Shown here one piece after another: positions 24,676 through 34,099 of a stretch of DNA of 46,586 nt (positions are counted from its first letter, which is position 1; each line of letters opens with the position of its first letter). The notes beneath the pieces are model-generated. The model searched no databases and had not been told where the DNA came from. It was given only the letters and a program-made list of their open reading frames with translations. The stretch covers positions 1 through 46,586 of the forward strand of contig JAFXMZ010000030.1 of assembly GCA_017529925.1 (NCBI GenBank), in the 5' to 3' direction. The stretch comes from Clostridiales bacterium. GTDB lineage: Bacteria > Bacillota > Clostridia > Saccharofermentanales > Saccharofermentanaceae. The position numbers and the translations under genes are program-made.

Positions 24676-27435
24676 TTATGCATCTTCATCCTTACTTCTT
24701 CCGGATATCTTAAATAATGCGCACGAAACGGCTATGAGTCCTATGGCGGCATATACGGATGACGCCATTCCTTCACCTGTCGCGACGGCCGCATTCTTCG
24801 GCGCTTCAGTCGGTGTCGGAGTAGGTGTCGCCGTCGCCGTCGAAGTCGGGGCATCTGTCGGGGTTGTGGTCGGTGTCGTCTCCGAAGAATCATCACCCTC
24901 CGGAGGTATCGTCTTCTCTTCTATATGTGAAGGATCATTAGAGCAGACCCGCCTCATGAGGCCTTCCTCTGTAGCAGTCGCAGGCTTTACGATTTCCCAT
25001 TCGCTCCAATCATGGTCTGTCGCGGGGATGACGAGATCATTTTCGGAAAGCTCGTTCGTCAGATACATATCATCATATATGGTTTCTTTTCCCTCATCGC
25101 GAAGGATGTAGTACTCGACTGTTCCGTCTTCCGTGCATGTCTCCGGTACGGCATCGACCCTGGTGATATAGTGGTCGTCCGTAGTATTTCTCCTGACTGC
25201 CCTTGCCCATGCTGCATAATTCTCATTGAAGTGGGAGGGCGCTACGATATGGGCATTCCCGATGACGCCGAGCGCATTCCTCAGATCGGATACCGGATCG
25301 TAGGCCTCACCCTCGGTATAGAACAGGAATGACGTGATCAGCAATCTGGTGATCGGGATATTATTCTTTATAGTCTCTATATGACCCACAACATCGTCAT
25401 GATAAGCCTGTCCGTACAGCGCAGTCGTCCTCTCGGCCATCGGTCCTAAAATACTGTCGATCATGATAGGGAGTTCCCCGTTCGCCGCATCGGTCAGGTT
25501 GTCATACTGCCTCAGGACATTCTTATCTTCATCCTTTATCGTCATGAGTTCCTTAAGGATCGCCGCTACTACATCTTCGAACTTTCCGTTTCCGTAGTCA
25601 ACCGCACCCATGATCACGGGATAATCCGGGCCCATGGCTAAAGCTAGCAGTCCGATGACAGCAGCCCTCATATCTTTTGCCGAAGTATCAGACATCGCAG
25701 ACCCTTCCGCTCCGCCTTCGGCACATGCGATTATCAGGGCTTCAACGCACTCCCTGACCGTGGCCTTCTTCTCAGGGTTAAAATAGTCCTTCCCCGGAAC
25801 CACACCGGTAAATACCATCAGGAACATATCCTCATAATCCGCAGGGATCAGACCCGAAACTGCATCGACAGCCTTATTGAACATTTCGCTGTCGCGGTTT
25901 GCCGCAAGATAGACCGTCAGGTCTTCGAAGAAATCATTGAACGTATAATTCTCAGGGTCTATAGCCTCGCCGGTAAAATGAGTTATCAGCTTCTCGAAAA
26001 CGACCGCGCTCGCCTTCTTCTCGTCATATGTCGGATTCTCCGCGATGATCCTTTCCGTTGCATATGCAAGATATGTAAAGAGTGCGGGTCTCAGATAATC
26101 GGAAAGGCTGTCGGTATTTATCGTATCGAACAGCGGAAGGAGCAATCCGTATATGCCCGCGATAGATTTCAGGACATTCTGATATCCGCCGCTTACATAT
26201 TCGGCATTCGTCCGGGCAGGATGGATAAGTCCCGTAAACCTTTCAAGGAACATCTTCTCCATCGAACCGCCTTCATCGTTGCGTTTTACGATCGAAAGCG
26301 ACGGAAGATCGAAATCATATCCCGAATAGTCGGAAGGATTTCCTCCGGTCTTCGTATATTCATATGCATAGGGACTTATTGTCTTAAGCTCATCCATCAT
26401 GTCCTGATATGATGCATTCTCCGAATCAGGAGGAATGACCTGACCGTAATAACCGAATCCCCACGCCTCCGGCGGCAGCATCGTTATCATGTCATACGCA
26501 AGAGGGTAGTTCCTGATACAGTCGAATACTTCGGAACCGGTATCTGTCGTTCCGGTGGCGGTCGAGACATAAGCCTCGCCGGAGGTGTCGTTGGGATGAT
26601 CCGCACGCGCGCCCGATACGCTCAGAGCCTCGGCTCTCGAAGCTCCGTTCTTTATCGTCCTCGGAGTCGCATATGTATAGCAGTAGACATCTTCGGGAGC
26701 AACGGACACGCTGTCGCCGAGGTAGGCTCCGCCTCCGTCGGCAAAGAATCCTCCTACCATATTTGCCATGGCGGCACCTCTCGAATGACCGACAGTCCAG
26801 ATCTTAAGATCTCCCGTGATCCCGTTATCCGCGATATATTTCTTGACGTATCTTAATATCTCGTCCCTTCCCTGTTTGAAACCGTCATGGATATCGCCGG
26901 AACCTACGGTGAAGTTGCCGGCCCATTCCTGCTTATAGTTCGCGCTCCTCGGGACGACAGCCAGGAGCGTATAAGTCTTGCCATGAGCCTTTATGGTCCT
27001 CATACCGACGGCACATCCGCATGAGTTCTCGAGCTTTTCGAGCGTGTAATATTCATTGGTGGATACATTCTCGAATCCCATATCCGAGAGGAGCGTCATC
27101 ACGTTCTGCGCATTATCCGAAGGATCCTTCTCGTCCTTATCCTCACCGTTTCCGTATCTTGAAGCGGAGGACAATGCAAGCGATGCGGAAAGCTCTTCAA
27201 GATGACAGCATCCGAGATAGGATGAACGCATAAAACAGTCATCCCTGTAGGTAAATGTATCTGTCGCCTGCTTGTTGCTGCCTTCATTCGACGTATATTC
27301 ATATGTGCCTTTTGTCACATAGACGTCGTCTGTATCCTGCGGGTCGGCAATAACAAGAGGGGCATATGACATGAGTACGCATCCTGCCGTGATCACCGAT
27401 ATTGCTCTTCCGGCTAAACTCTTCTTCATGTTCAC
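24676..27435 (-). CDS. Cell-surface lipase-like alpha/beta hydrolase with sorting tail
   Basis: 919 residues. A signal peptide (about 1-30) precedes a class 3 lipase-like hydrolase domain (about 70-390). Its nucleophile elbow is GHSRG (216-220, Ser218), embedded in KIWTVGHSRGAAMANM. The GHSRG form is typical of lipase_3 and Mbeg-like families. A long helical region of unknown role follows (about 390-760). Then come a Cys-containing HDWSEW...ATATEEG repeat like those in the 903-aa protein, a Thr/Pro-rich linker, and the tail VATGE, hydrophobic helix, basic end. It should be displayed on the cell wall and act on an ester or lipid substrate (inference). An AGGAGGGG ribosome site precedes the start, 35 bp after iorB. 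Confidence 0.85.
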   Translation of the reverse strand: MNMKKSLAGRAISVITAGCVLMSYAPLVIADPQDTDDVYVTKGTYEYTSNEGSNKQATDTFTYRDDCFMRSSYLGCCHLEELSASLALSSASRYGNGEDKDEKDPSDNAQNVMTLLSDMGFENVSTNEYYTLEKLENSCGCAVGMRTIKAHGKTYTLLAVVPRSANYKQEWAGNFTVGSGDIHDGFKQGRDEILRYVKKYIADNGITGDLKIWTVGHSRGAAMANMVGGFFADGGGAYLGDSVSVAPEDVYCYTYATPRTIKNGASRAEALSVSGARADHPNDTSGEAYVSTATGTTDTGSEVFDCIRNYPLAYDMITMLPPEAWGFGYYGQVIPPDSENASYQDMMDELKTISPYAYEYTKTGGNPSDYSGYDFDLPSLSIVKRNDEGGSMEKMFLERFTGLIHPARTNAEYVSGGYQNVLKSIAGIYGLLLPLFDTINTDSLSDYLRPALFTYLAYATERIIAENPTYDEKKASAVVFEKLITHFTGEAIDPENYTFNDFFEDLTVYLAANRDSEMFNKAVDAVSGLIPADYEDMFLMVFTGVVPGKDYFNPEKKATVRECVEALIIACAEGGAEGSAMSDTSAKDMRAAVIGLLALAMGPDYPVIMGAVDYGNGKFEDVVAAILKELMTIKDEDKNVLRQYDNLTDAANGELPIMIDSILGPMAERTTALYGQAYHDDVVGHIETIKNNIPITRLLITSFLFYTEGEAYDPVSDLRNALGVIGNAHIVAPSHFNENYAAWARAVRRNTTDDHYITRVDAVPETCTEDGTVEYYILRDEGKETIYDDMYLTNELSENDLVIPATDHDWSEWEIVKPATATEEGLMRRVCSNDPSHIEEKTIPPEGDDSSETTPTTTPTDAPTSTATATPTPTPTEAPKNAAVATGEGMASSVYAAIGLIAVSCALFKISGRSKDEDA

Positions 27436-27470
27436 CCCTCCTGATGTTGTCAGTTATTCAATTGTCTTTA

Positions 27471-28070
27471 TCAGCCGGCTGCTCTTCCCTTCTCGAAAGC
27501 GGAGATATTGCCGGGGATCGTCTTCGGCTTTGAAGCGAATGCCTCTTCTATAGCTTCCTTCCAGAGTCCTTCATCTACTCCGAGATAGTTCGAAAGTGCG
27601 CCCATCATAACGATGTTGACCGCTTTGGATGTTCCGACCTCCATAGCGATATCCAGTGCATCGATCTTGACTATCTTAGTATCGGGACCCGTTGCTGCCG
27701 CCCTGAGGGAATCCTCGATATCCGAAGGATACTCGACCTGTCCCATGAGAACGGGAAGCGACTTGATCTTCTGGGAATTGACGATCATGACACCGCCGTC
27801 CTTAAGGAGCGATGCCCATCTGACAGCTTCAACCTCTTCGAAAGAAAGGACAAAATCTGCACATCCCTCTTCGATGATCGGGGAATTGACTTCCTTGCCT
27901 ATCCTTACATAAGTTATTACGGAACCGCCTCTCTGGCTCATTCCGTGGACCTCGGAGACCTTAACGTCAAGACCGAGCTTCAATGCCAGTATGCCGAGGA
28001 GCTTTCCCGCTATGAGCGTTCCCTGTCCTCCTACACCTGCGAGTACGATAGAGCTTTCAAGATTACTCAT
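27471..28070 (-). CDS. iorB: Indolepyruvate:ferredoxin oxidoreductase subunit beta
   Basis: 199 residues from the chosen start. The pyruvate-ferredoxin-oxidoreductase gamma-type domain begins SSIVLAGVGGQGTLIAGKLLG, followed by VSEVHGMSQRGGSVITYVRIG, both standard for IorB. The start ATG overlaps the iorA stop (TAATG), which I prefer over an upstream in-frame ATG at 28121 that would lie inside iorA and add 17 non-conserved residues. With IorA it oxidatively decarboxylates aryl-2-oxoacids from aromatic amino acids to acyl-CoA, reducing ferredoxin. Confidence 0.95.
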   Translation of the reverse strand: MSNLESSIVLAGVGGQGTLIAGKLLGILALKLGLDVKVSEVHGMSQRGGSVITYVRIGKEVNSPIIEEGCADFVLSFEEVEAVRWASLLKDGGVMIVNSQKIKSLPVLMGQVEYPSDIEDSLRAAATGPDTKIVKIDALDIAMEVGTSKAVNIVMMGALSNYLGVDEGLWKEAIEEAFASKPKTIPGNISAFEKGRAAG

Positions 28071-29845
28071 TATGCCTCGCCCCCTTTCCTGAGTGCGCCG
28101 AACTTGCACATATTGACGCACAGTCCGCAGTTATTACATGATTCGGTATCGATAACGGGGGTCTTATCCTCACCCATTACCAGCGCGGGACACATTATCC
28201 TGCCGCAGGCACCGCACTTCTTGCACTTCTCGAAGTCGACCTCGACATTGATGCCCTTAACGGCACGTCCCGTAGGGATAAGTGCACAGGGTCTTCTGGC
28301 GATAACGACAGATACTGTCTCGCGTGCGAGTTCTTCCTTTATGACCTTCTCGGTCTCATATGTATCTACGGGATCGACGACCCTTACAGCCTCGGGAAGG
28401 ACACCGACCGACTCGCAGAGCTTCTCAAGGCTTACCTGGGGAGCCGCTTCAAGACGGATATTCTTACCCGTGGAAGGATTCTGCTGATGTCCTGTCATAC
28501 CGGTGATGGAATTATCGAGGATAACGAGAGTCATCGAGCTTTGGTTATAAACGGCATTCATGAGATTCGTGATACCGGAGTGAAGGAATGTGGAATCTCC
28601 GATGACACCGACCGTATTTCTCGAATCGGCACCGTCAGTTGCCTTGTCGAATCCGTGAGCCATTCCGACGGATGCACCCATGCAGATAACGGCATCGACT
28701 GCCTGCATCGGGGGAAGCGCTCCGAGCGTATAGCATCCGATATCACCGGTAACATTGACCTTGAGTCTCTTGAGTGCAAGGAAAAGTCCCTTATGAGGAC
28801 ATCCTGCACAAAGTACGGGAGGTCTTCCGGGAGGCGTCGGCAGAGCCGACAGATCGAAAGCCTTCTTCGGCAGCGGAAGATCTGTAAGAGCAGCCCTTAC
28901 CATCCTTGTGGAATATTCGCCGAGCAATGTGAAGAGCTCCTTGCCCTCACACTCGATGCCCATAGCCTTGATCTCAGTCTCAAGGAAAGGATCGAGCTCC
29001 TCAACGACAACGAGCCTGTCGACCTTAGAAGCAAAATCCCTGATAGTCTTCTCAGGAAGCGGCCATACCATTCCGAGCTTAAGGACGCTGGCATCCGGCG
29101 CACCGTCCCTTACATACTGATAAGCGGCACCTGCGGTAATGATACCGAGCTTCGTGTCCCTCATCTCTATCCTGTGAAGACCTGTGCCCTCAGGATCGGC
29201 ATCGCAGTCAGCTATGATCGTCTTTGTCCTGTTCTCGACTACAACATGCTTGCCGATAGCATTGGCAGGCATCATGACATACTTCTTGGGATCCTTCTCA
29301 TAGGACCTGATCTCCTGCGCCTTAGGATCCTCTGTCTCCGTTACGCTCCTGGAGTGGGATACTCTCGTATGGAGCCTGATGATAACGGGCGTGTCATACT
29401 TCTCGGAGAATTCAAAGGCATATTTAGTAAATCTCCTGCACTCATCGGAATCCGACGGCTCGAACATCGGGACCTTGGAAGCCCTCGCGTAGTGCCTCGA
29501 GTCCTGCTCATTCTGCGATGAATGCATTCCGGGATCGTCAGCTACGCAGAATACGAGTCCTCCGTTGACTCCCGAATAAGAAACTGTAAACAGCGGATCG
29601 GCACAGACATTCATTCCGACATGCTTCATACATGTCATCGCTCTTCCGCCTCTTATGGAACAACCTATTGCCGATTCGGCGCCGACCTTCTCATTGGGCG
29701 CCCACTCACATGCAACTTCCTGATACTTTGCTATCGTCTCCGTGATCTCGGTACTGGGTGTTCCGGGATAGGACGACACGAACTTGACACCGGCTTCATA
29801 AGCGCCGCGCGCCACGGCTTCATTGCCGAGCATGATCTCTTTCAT
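28070..29845 (-). CDS. iorA: Indolepyruvate:ferredoxin oxidoreductase subunit alpha
   Basis: 591 residues. The N-terminal pyrimidine-binding domain (GNEAVARGAYEAGVKFVSSYPGTPSTEI, about 7-34) is followed by the TPP-binding domain with GDIGCYTLG and GDSTFLHSGITNL...ILDN (about 370-460). The C-terminus carries two 4Fe-4S cysteine clusters (CKKCGACGRIMCP and CNNCGLCVNMCK). It catalyses TPP-dependent decarboxylation of indolepyruvate and related keto acids with ferredoxin reduction, in amino-acid fermentation. Its stop overlaps the iorB start. An extended -10 promoter precedes it. Confidence 0.97.
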   Translation of the reverse strand: MKEIMLGNEAVARGAYEAGVKFVSSYPGTPSTEITETIAKYQEVACEWAPNEKVGAESAIGCSIRGGRAMTCMKHVGMNVCADPLFTVSYSGVNGGLVFCVADDPGMHSSQNEQDSRHYARASKVPMFEPSDSDECRRFTKYAFEFSEKYDTPVIIRLHTRVSHSRSVTETEDPKAQEIRSYEKDPKKYVMMPANAIGKHVVVENRTKTIIADCDADPEGTGLHRIEMRDTKLGIITAGAAYQYVRDGAPDASVLKLGMVWPLPEKTIRDFASKVDRLVVVEELDPFLETEIKAMGIECEGKELFTLLGEYSTRMVRAALTDLPLPKKAFDLSALPTPPGRPPVLCAGCPHKGLFLALKRLKVNVTGDIGCYTLGALPPMQAVDAVICMGASVGMAHGFDKATDGADSRNTVGVIGDSTFLHSGITNLMNAVYNQSSMTLVILDNSITGMTGHQQNPSTGKNIRLEAAPQVSLEKLCESVGVLPEAVRVVDPVDTYETEKVIKEELARETVSVVIARRPCALIPTGRAVKGINVEVDFEKCKKCGACGRIMCPALVMGEDKTPVIDTESCNNCGLCVNMCKFGALRKGGEA

Positions 29846-29882
29846 CTTCGACTCTCCTGTAAGATTAAAAAATATTCTATTA

Positions 29883-29891
29883 ATTATAGCA
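29883..29891 (-). promoter_or_regulatory. Extended -10 promoter of iorA
   Basis: On the minus strand TGCTATAAT is an extended -10 element with TATAAT at 29883-29888, about 37 bp upstream of iorA. No good -35 box is seen. It is back-to-back with the tRNA promoter. Confidence 0.6.
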
Positions 29892-29912
29892 TAGCCACCT
29901 CGAAAATCACAC

Positions 29913-29941
29913 TTGACACCCTCAACACCTCAAAGTATAAT
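29913..29941 (+). promoter_or_regulatory. Consensus promoter of tRNA-Leu
   Basis: TTGACA (29913-29918) and TATAAT (29936-29941) are both perfect matches with ideal 17-bp spacing. The predicted start is about 12 bp before the tRNA. This is the strongest promoter in the window, as expected for a stable RNA. Confidence 0.93.
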
Positions 29942-29960
29942 AATCAAGCTATTACGGCAT

Positions 29961-30045
29961 GCGGCCGTGGCGGAACAGGCAGACGCGCACGTTTGAGGGG
30001 CGTGTGGTTAACCCCATACGAGTTCAAGTCTCGTCGGCCGCACCA
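29961..30045 (+). tRNA. tRNA-Leu (anticodon GAG)
   Basis: The acceptor stem GCGGCCG (29961-29967) pairs with CGGCCGC (30035-30041), followed by discriminator A and an encoded CCA. The anticodon stem-loop has a TTGAGGG loop giving anticodon GAG, which reads CUC/CUU leucine codons. The long variable arm and the T-arm with TTCAAGT loop fit a class II tRNA-Leu. Confidence 0.97.
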
Positions 30046-30048
30046 CAT

Positions 30049-30084
30049 AAGGGTTGTCTCTTAAACAGACAGCCCTTTTCTTTT
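30049..30084 (+). terminator. Terminator after tRNA-Leu
   Basis: AAGGGTTGTCT (30049-30059) pairs with AGACAGCCCTT (30067-30077, one G-U) around a 7-nt loop, followed by TTTTCTTTT. It is a clear intrinsic terminator. Confidence 0.92.
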
Positions 30085-30138
30085 ATCTAAAATAGCCTGA
30101 TCTGTTTTCGGGTGCGGTCTGACGGGCTTTTTCATCCG

Positions 30139-30154
30139 TTAAGGACTTGTTAAG
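30139..30154 (+). promoter_or_regulatory. Possible response-regulator box (11-bp-phased direct repeat)
   Basis: TTAAG occurs at 30139-30143 and again at 30150-30154, one helical turn apart, about 60 bp before the ABC operon. OmpR/PhoB-family regulators often bind such phased direct repeats, and one is encoded in this operon. No strong promoter is visible, which fits activator dependence. This is inference only. Confidence 0.35.
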
Positions 30155-30213
30155 AATTTTAATGGTAAAACTGTTCCAACAACGATAAATCACAGGAAAG
30201 GATCAGTCATCAC

Positions 30214-32580
30214 ATGTTTTTCAGGATACTTAAAAAAGATCTGAAACGGAGAAAGACAATGAACATCATACTTCTTTTGTTCATTATCCTCTGTTCCATG
30301 TTCGCATCGGCGTCACTTAATAATATCTACGCCGTTAACGGGGGTATCGACCACTTTTTCGAAGTGTCCGATGCACCCGACATCGAAGTAACTATCTCCG
30401 ACACAGGGATCAATGACCCTGACGGAAAGATCGAGGCAGCGTTCCGTGAGCTTCCGGGGGTCAGGGAGATCAGGACAGAAAGGATCCTCATCTTCTTCAG
30501 TTCCAAATACTTCCAGTACAAAGGCGAGAAACTCGATACATTCGTTAATCCCGCATACGCGGCATCCGACAGCGAGATGGGTATGAACTATTTCGATGAG
30601 GACAATAATGTCATCGAGCACGTCGAAAAGGGTTATTTCTACTCTAACTCACCCTTCCTCCAGAATACGGACATCAAAAAAGGTGATGAGGTCACCATAG
30701 CGGTCGGCGATCTCAACCTTAAACTGACATACGCAGGAAGGCTAAAGAGTGCTTTTCACTCCAACGAGGATTCGGCCAATGCTTTCCTTCTTTTGAACCA
30801 TGAAGACTTCGAGACCGCGTCAGTTGAAGACATCCTCCATATGCAGGATTATACGGTCATGTATGTCCATACTGATGATGTTAAGGCCGTAGAAGATCTG
30901 GCCAAGGACTATTCTTTTATTTATCTCTCAACACAGGAATCGATGAGAGGAAACTTCCTCTATGACATGCTCGTTGCATACGTCCTGATGGCCATAAGCA
31001 TCGTACTGATGATCACGGCGTTTGTAGTACTCCATTTTACGATCAGCTTTACGATCGGCGAAGAGTTCCGTGAGATCGGTATCATGAAGGCAGTCGGAAT
31101 AAGCAATACCGAAATCCGTAAACTGTACATCGTCAAATACCTCGCTATAGCGGTCGTGGGTGCAGTCATAGGTTTCTTCGCCTCGATCCCGCTCAATAAT
31201 ATGATGCTCAGGTCGATCTCCGGAAATATGGTCTTCGGTGACGACGGCGAGACACTTACACTCGGTATCATAAGCTCCGTTATGATCGTCATAATCGTTA
31301 TGTTCTTCTGCTACTTATGCACAAGAAAGATCAAGAAGCTCTCCCCTATCGATGCAGTAAGGAACGGCGAGACCGGCGAAAGATTTAAGAGAATGTCAAT
31401 AATGCGCCTCGGCAGGTCCAGGCTGCCCTCGACGGTATTCCTCGGAATGAACGACGTAGCATCTGCTCCCGCCAGATTTACGATCATCACGATCGTATTT
31501 ACACTCTGTATCATCATCATGACATCGATGTCCTCGATCGCCACAACGCTCCAGAGCCCGTCGCTCCGCCGCTTCTTCGACATTCCTGATAGCGAGGCAC
31601 ACATACTCGATACCGAGATGCTGGCCCGGTTTATGATGGATAAGGATCCTGAGGGACTTATAAGCGATATAGAGACAAAGCTCGCAGATAACGGCATTCC
31701 CGGTCACTGCACGATCTCGGTCAACTTTGTTGAGAATATCACACACGGCGAAAAGACGGCAACTGTTTCATTCACAAGCCGAAAGGGATATACAGAGAAC
31801 AGGCTTCAGTGTGACGAAGGATCGGCTCCCGTGAACGATTCGGAGATCGCCATGACAAAGACAGCCATGGAGAAGATCGGCTGCGGGATCGGCGATAAGG
31901 TCACGGCGCAGATCGACGGAAAGACCCGTGAGTTCATAGTAACGGGATCTTATTCATCATTCGTCTCACCCGGAGTCTGGCTCTATGAGGGCTTTGACCT
32001 TGGAGAGCAGAACCTTAACGGCTGCATCGGATTCAACATCCATTTCGACGGCAACCCTACAGATGAAGAGGTTAAGGATAACATCGAAAAGGTCAAGGAT
32101 ATCTTCGATACCGAGAAGGTCTTCTCTACATCCGGACTGATCAACTACTTTACCGGAATGTCTGAGACCATCACCTCGATCAAGCAGATGATGATGATCC
32201 TGACTATCATCGTAACGGTACTTGTAGTCGTCCTGATGGAAAGGAGCTTCATCTCCAAGGAAAAGAGTGAGATCGCCCTGATGAAAGCGATCGGAATATC
32301 AGACCGCGACATCATCAGACAGCACACATTAAGGTTCGCGATCGTATCGTTCTTCGCGATCATCATCGCATCAGTTGCATTCCTGCCGGTATCTAACCTG
32401 ATAATGAACTTCGTCTGCTCCATGATCGGCGATGTCCAGGGCATAAAGTGTGACTACGCTCCACTCGAGGTATTCGTGATCCTCCCTGCGGTACTGCTCT
32501 TATCAGCAGTGATCGGATCATACCTGACGGCACTATATACAAGAACTATCAAAGCTTCCGATACGGCAAGCATCGAATAA
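30214..32580 (+). CDS. FtsX-like ABC transporter permease
   Basis: 788 residues. Eight membrane segments are visible. There is one near the N-terminus (about 17-37), three clustered at about 250-385, one at about 423-445, and three at about 655-775. This gives two FtsX modules, with extracytoplasmic domains after TM1 (about 40-245) and TM5 (about 450-650). MacB/BceB-type permeases have this kind of layout and work in efflux, peptide sensing or mechanotransmission rather than import. The two GIMKAVGIS/LMKAIGIS coupling motifs that contact the ATPase are at about 288 and 690. The start has an AGGAAAGG ribosome site. It is first of four genes: permease, ATPase, response regulator, kinase. Confidence 0.92.
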   Translation: MFFRILKKDLKRRKTMNIILLLFIILCSMFASASLNNIYAVNGGIDHFFEVSDAPDIEVTISDTGINDPDGKIEAAFRELPGVREIRTERILIFFSSKYFQYKGEKLDTFVNPAYAASDSEMGMNYFDEDNNVIEHVEKGYFYSNSPFLQNTDIKKGDEVTIAVGDLNLKLTYAGRLKSAFHSNEDSANAFLLLNHEDFETASVEDILHMQDYTVMYVHTDDVKAVEDLAKDYSFIYLSTQESMRGNFLYDMLVAYVLMAISIVLMITAFVVLHFTISFTIGEEFREIGIMKAVGISNTEIRKLYIVKYLAIAVVGAVIGFFASIPLNNMMLRSISGNMVFGDDGETLTLGIISSVMIVIIVMFFCYLCTRKIKKLSPIDAVRNGETGERFKRMSIMRLGRSRLPSTVFLGMNDVASAPARFTIITIVFTLCIIIMTSMSSIATTLQSPSLRRFFDIPDSEAHILDTEMLARFMMDKDPEGLISDIETKLADNGIPGHCTISVNFVENITHGEKTATVSFTSRKGYTENRLQCDEGSAPVNDSEIAMTKTAMEKIGCGIGDKVTAQIDGKTREFIVTGSYSSFVSPGVWLYEGFDLGEQNLNGCIGFNIHFDGNPTDEEVKDNIEKVKDIFDTEKVFSTSGLINYFTGMSETITSIKQMMMILTIIVTVLVVVLMERSFISKEKSEIALMKAIGISDRDIIRQHTLRFAIVSFFAIIIASVAFLPVSNLIMNFVCSMIGDVQGIKCDYAPLEVFVILPAVLLLSAVIGSYLTALYTRTIKASDTASIE

Positions 32581-32605
32581 TCAAGAATATAAGGAGGAAA
32601 TAAAA

Positions 32606-33376
32606 ATGAATACAGTATTACAGACAAAAGGGCTTTGCAAGACATACATCGTTAACAAGAGACAGAACAACGTCTTAAAGAATGTAGACCTGTCGATATA
32701 TGAGGGCGAGATGGTTGCCGTCATGGGACCTTCCGGTTCCGGCAAGAGCACACTTCTGTACTGCGTATCCGGTATGGACAAGGCGACAGCAGGCCGGATC
32801 GAATTTAACGGCAGGGATATCGCAAAGTGCAAGAATAAGGAGATGGCTCGTATAAGACTCGATGAGATGGGCTTCATCTTCCAGCAGATGTATATGATGA
32901 AGAACCTGTCGGTCCTCGACAACATCATCCTCCCTGCCGTCAAGTCAAAGAAGAATAAGGACAGCCGCAAGGTCAGCGAGGAAAAGGGACGCGCCCTCAT
33001 GAGAAAGCTCGGAGTCGATGAAGTCGCTTCCAACGACATCAACGAAGTATCCGGCGGACAGCTTCAGAGAGCCTGCATCTGCAGAAGCATGATCAACAAT
33101 CCGAAGATGATCTTCGCCGATGAGCCTACAGGAGCCCTGAACCGCTCCTCCTCGGATGAGGTCATGAACGAGCTCATTGCCCTGAACCGCGAAGGCACGA
33201 CGATAATGTGCGTAACACACGATCCCAAGGTCGCAGCAAGATGCAGCCGTGTTCTCTACCTTGTCGACGGTACGATCGTAGGAACAAAGGAACTCGGCAA
33301 GTTCGACGGCGACGCAAATGAACTGCGCGAGCGTAAGAGGATCCTCAACACATGGCTGATGGAACAGGGCTGGTAA
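32606..33376 (+). CDS. ABC transporter ATP-binding protein (MacB/LolD/BceA type)
   Basis: 256 residues. Walker A GPSGSGKST is at 41-49, the Q-loop in FIFQQMYMM (about 91), the signature SGGQLQRA at 149-156, Walker B MIFADEP at 168-174 with its catalytic Glu, and the H-loop His at 205. The sequence type matches ATPases paired with FtsX-like permeases. It follows the permease by 25 bp with a GGAGG ribosome site and energises it. The 60-bp gap to the response regulator holds no terminator. Confidence 0.95.
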   Translation: MNTVLQTKGLCKTYIVNKRQNNVLKNVDLSIYEGEMVAVMGPSGSGKSTLLYCVSGMDKATAGRIEFNGRDIAKCKNKEMARIRLDEMGFIFQQMYMMKNLSVLDNIILPAVKSKKNKDSRKVSEEKGRALMRKLGVDEVASNDINEVSGGQLQRACICRSMINNPKMIFADEPTGALNRSSSDEVMNELIALNREGTTIMCVTHDPKVAARCSRVLYLVDGTIVGTKELGKFDGDANELRERKRILNTWLMEQGW

Positions 33377-33436
33377 GACAAACAAGGAATTGAATTATGT
33401 CCCCCGATATGTTTAAGTAAGATTGGTGGTGATCAT

Positions 33437-34099
33437 ATGACAGATATTCTTATAGTTGAAGATGATAAGGAACTCTCAGGTCTCCTGACCGACTTCCTTA
33501 GAGCAGAAGGATATGTTGTGTCGAGTACAGACAACGGAGAACGTGCTGTCGAGCTTTTCGAGAAGTACGGTGCAAAGTTGGTGGTGCTCGACATCAACCT
33601 GCCCGGCATAAACGGATTTGCCGTATGTTCCAGGCTCCGTGAGAAAGCCGATACGCCGATACTGATCGTAAGCGCCAGGACAGACAAGGAAGACAAACTG
33701 AACGGCCTGGATATAGGTGCCGATGATTATATCGAGAAACCCTATGACATCGATATCCTTATCGCCAAGATAAAGGGCATCTTCACCAGACGCTATCAGC
33801 GTAATAATATCTCTGCAAGCGGTGTTGTCCTGAACCTCATAGACAGGACTGCAACGATAGACGGAAAGGCTGTCGACCTGACGGCCAAGGAGTTCGATCT
33901 CCTTGCGCTCCTGATCGAGAATCAGGGAAAAGCCCTGAAAAAAGATTACCTGTTTAATACAGTCTGGGGCTCTGACAGCGACTCTGAGTTCCAGACACTT
34001 CATGTACACATCAACCGTCTCCGCAGTAAACTCGGCGACGACCCCAAGAATGCCAAACGTCTCCTGACTGTCTGGGGTGTGGGGTATAAATTCGTATGA
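33437..34099 (+). CDS. OmpR-family response regulator
   Basis: 220 residues. The receiver domain (1-115) has the acidic pair Asp9/Asp10, phospho-acceptor Asp52 in VVLDINLPG, Ser79 and Lys101 in EKPYD. The C-terminal winged-helix DNA-binding domain (about 125-220) includes LTAKEFDLLALLIENQGKAL and HVHINRLRSKLGDDP. It probably controls this operon, perhaps through the phased repeat at 30139. Its stop overlaps the kinase start (ATGA). Confidence 0.96.
   Translation: MTDILIVEDDKELSGLLTDFLRAEGYVVSSTDNGERAVELFEKYGAKLVVLDINLPGINGFAVCSRLREKADTPILIVSARTDKEDKLNGLDIGADDYIEKPYDIDILIAKIKGIFTRRYQRNNISASGVVLNLIDRTATIDGKAVDLTAKEFDLLALLIENQGKALKKDYLFNTVWGSDSDSEFQTLHVHINRLRSKLGDDPKNAKRLLTVWGVGYKFV

Noticed and set aside
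28071..28121. Upstream start for iorB at 28121
   Set aside because: It lies inside iorA and adds 17 residues unrelated to the family; the ATG overlapping the iorA stop fits better.
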